A DNA stretch of 14,152 nucleotides from Chloroflexota bacterium. Lineage in GTDB: Bacteria; Chloroflexota; Limnocylindria; Limnocylindrales; CSP1-4. This document shows positions 14,079-14,152 of the stretch, one piece after another. The stretch covers positions 1-14,152 of the forward strand of contig JACCYW010000263.1 of the NCBI GenBank assembly GCA_013696275.1, read 5' to 3'. Position 1 is the stretch's first letter; every line of letters begins with the position of its first letter. A program made the position numbers and the translations under genes. The notes beneath the pieces were generated by a model. That model did not search any database. It was given only the letters and a program-made list of their open reading frames with translations, and had not been told where the DNA came from.

Positions 14079-14152
14079 CGATGGTGGCGCCATCGCCACC
14101 TTCGCCACGCTCGCCGGGCCGCCACTCGCGCACCAGCGGATGGCTGGCCAAC
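14068..14152 (-). CDS. mutS2: C-terminal end of a MutS2-like protein (Smr domain), partial
   Basis: Only the last 27 codons are in the window; the gene runs off the right edge. The translation ends RPGERGEGGDGATIVSF and then TAG at 14068-14070, preceded by LASHPLVREW. A short His-Pro segment followed by a RPGxxGEGGDGxTIV-like end is how MutS2 proteins with a C-terminal Smr endonuclease domain commonly finish. MutS2 acts on recombination intermediates or collided ribosomes depending on species. The frame has GC-rich third positions. The gene converges on the PBP gene and overlaps its last 11 bases. The call rests on memory of the family end, on a short stretch, so another Smr-domain protein is possible. 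Confidence 0.65.
   Translation of the reverse strand, partial: LASHPLVREWRPGERGEGGDGATIVSF

Noticed and set aside
14083..14100. The GGTGGCG-CCAT-CGCCACC hairpin considered as a dedicated terminator.
   Set aside because: It has no T-run and is accounted for by codons for GGDGAT in the MutS2-like end; kept only as a remark.
13398..14108. A 236-codon minus-strand frame rich in Gly and Arg opposite the PBP tail.
   Set aside because: It mirrors the Pro/Thr/Ser repeats. The real minus-strand gene at the edge is the MutS2-like end in a different frame.

Overview
This is a gene-dense, high-G+C bacterial chromosomal window with housekeeping genes on both strands. No tRNA, rRNA, CRISPR array, insertion sequence or phage gene was seen, and no stretch longer than 300 bases lacks a gene. 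The source is probably a member of Chloroflexota or a neighbouring high-G+C phylum. That is an inference from gene content, from the Ser/Pro/Thr (PTDTP-type) tail on the penicillin-binding protein, and from the apparent prevalence of leaderless starts. No taxonomic marker in the window settles it.

Layout. From 7594 down to 2, nine genes run on the minus strand in the order yebC, ruvC, ruvA, ruvB, ABC ATPase, ABC-2 permease, tgt, a 55-residue basic small protein, recA. The Holliday-junction resolvasome (RuvA, RuvB, RuvC) and the strand-exchange protein RecA therefore sit in one co-directional run. The classical ruvB-queA-tgt order is changed: queA is absent and a two-gene ABC-2 transporter lies between ruvB and tgt. 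From 7698 to 9773, on the plus strand, is an EF-G-like translational GTPase (EF-G2 type). It converges on tyrS (minus, 9813-11093) across a hairpin. tyrS is divergent from a large class A penicillin-binding protein (plus, 11118-14078). At the right edge this gene converges on, and overlaps by 11 bases, the 3' end of a minus-strand gene whose C-terminus looks like MutS2 (Smr domain).

Expression signals. Genes that begin after a gap tend not to have a Shine-Dalgarno sequence. Five starts (yebC, a 15-codon mini-ORF before ruvC, ruvB, tyrS and the PBP gene) instead have a TANNNT -10-like hexamer ending 6-8 bases before the start codon, exactly 8 bases in four of them. This is what leaderless mRNAs look like. 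In contrast, recA and the EF-G-like gene have strong Shine-Dalgarno sequences. Genes inside the run are linked by short gaps or GTGA overlaps.

Points most worth following are the leaderless mini-ORF apparently coupled to ruvC, a TGT base pocket that resembles the eukaryotic queuine-using type together with loss of queA from its usual place, the uncharacterised small protein before recA, and the MutS2 end hidden at the window edge.
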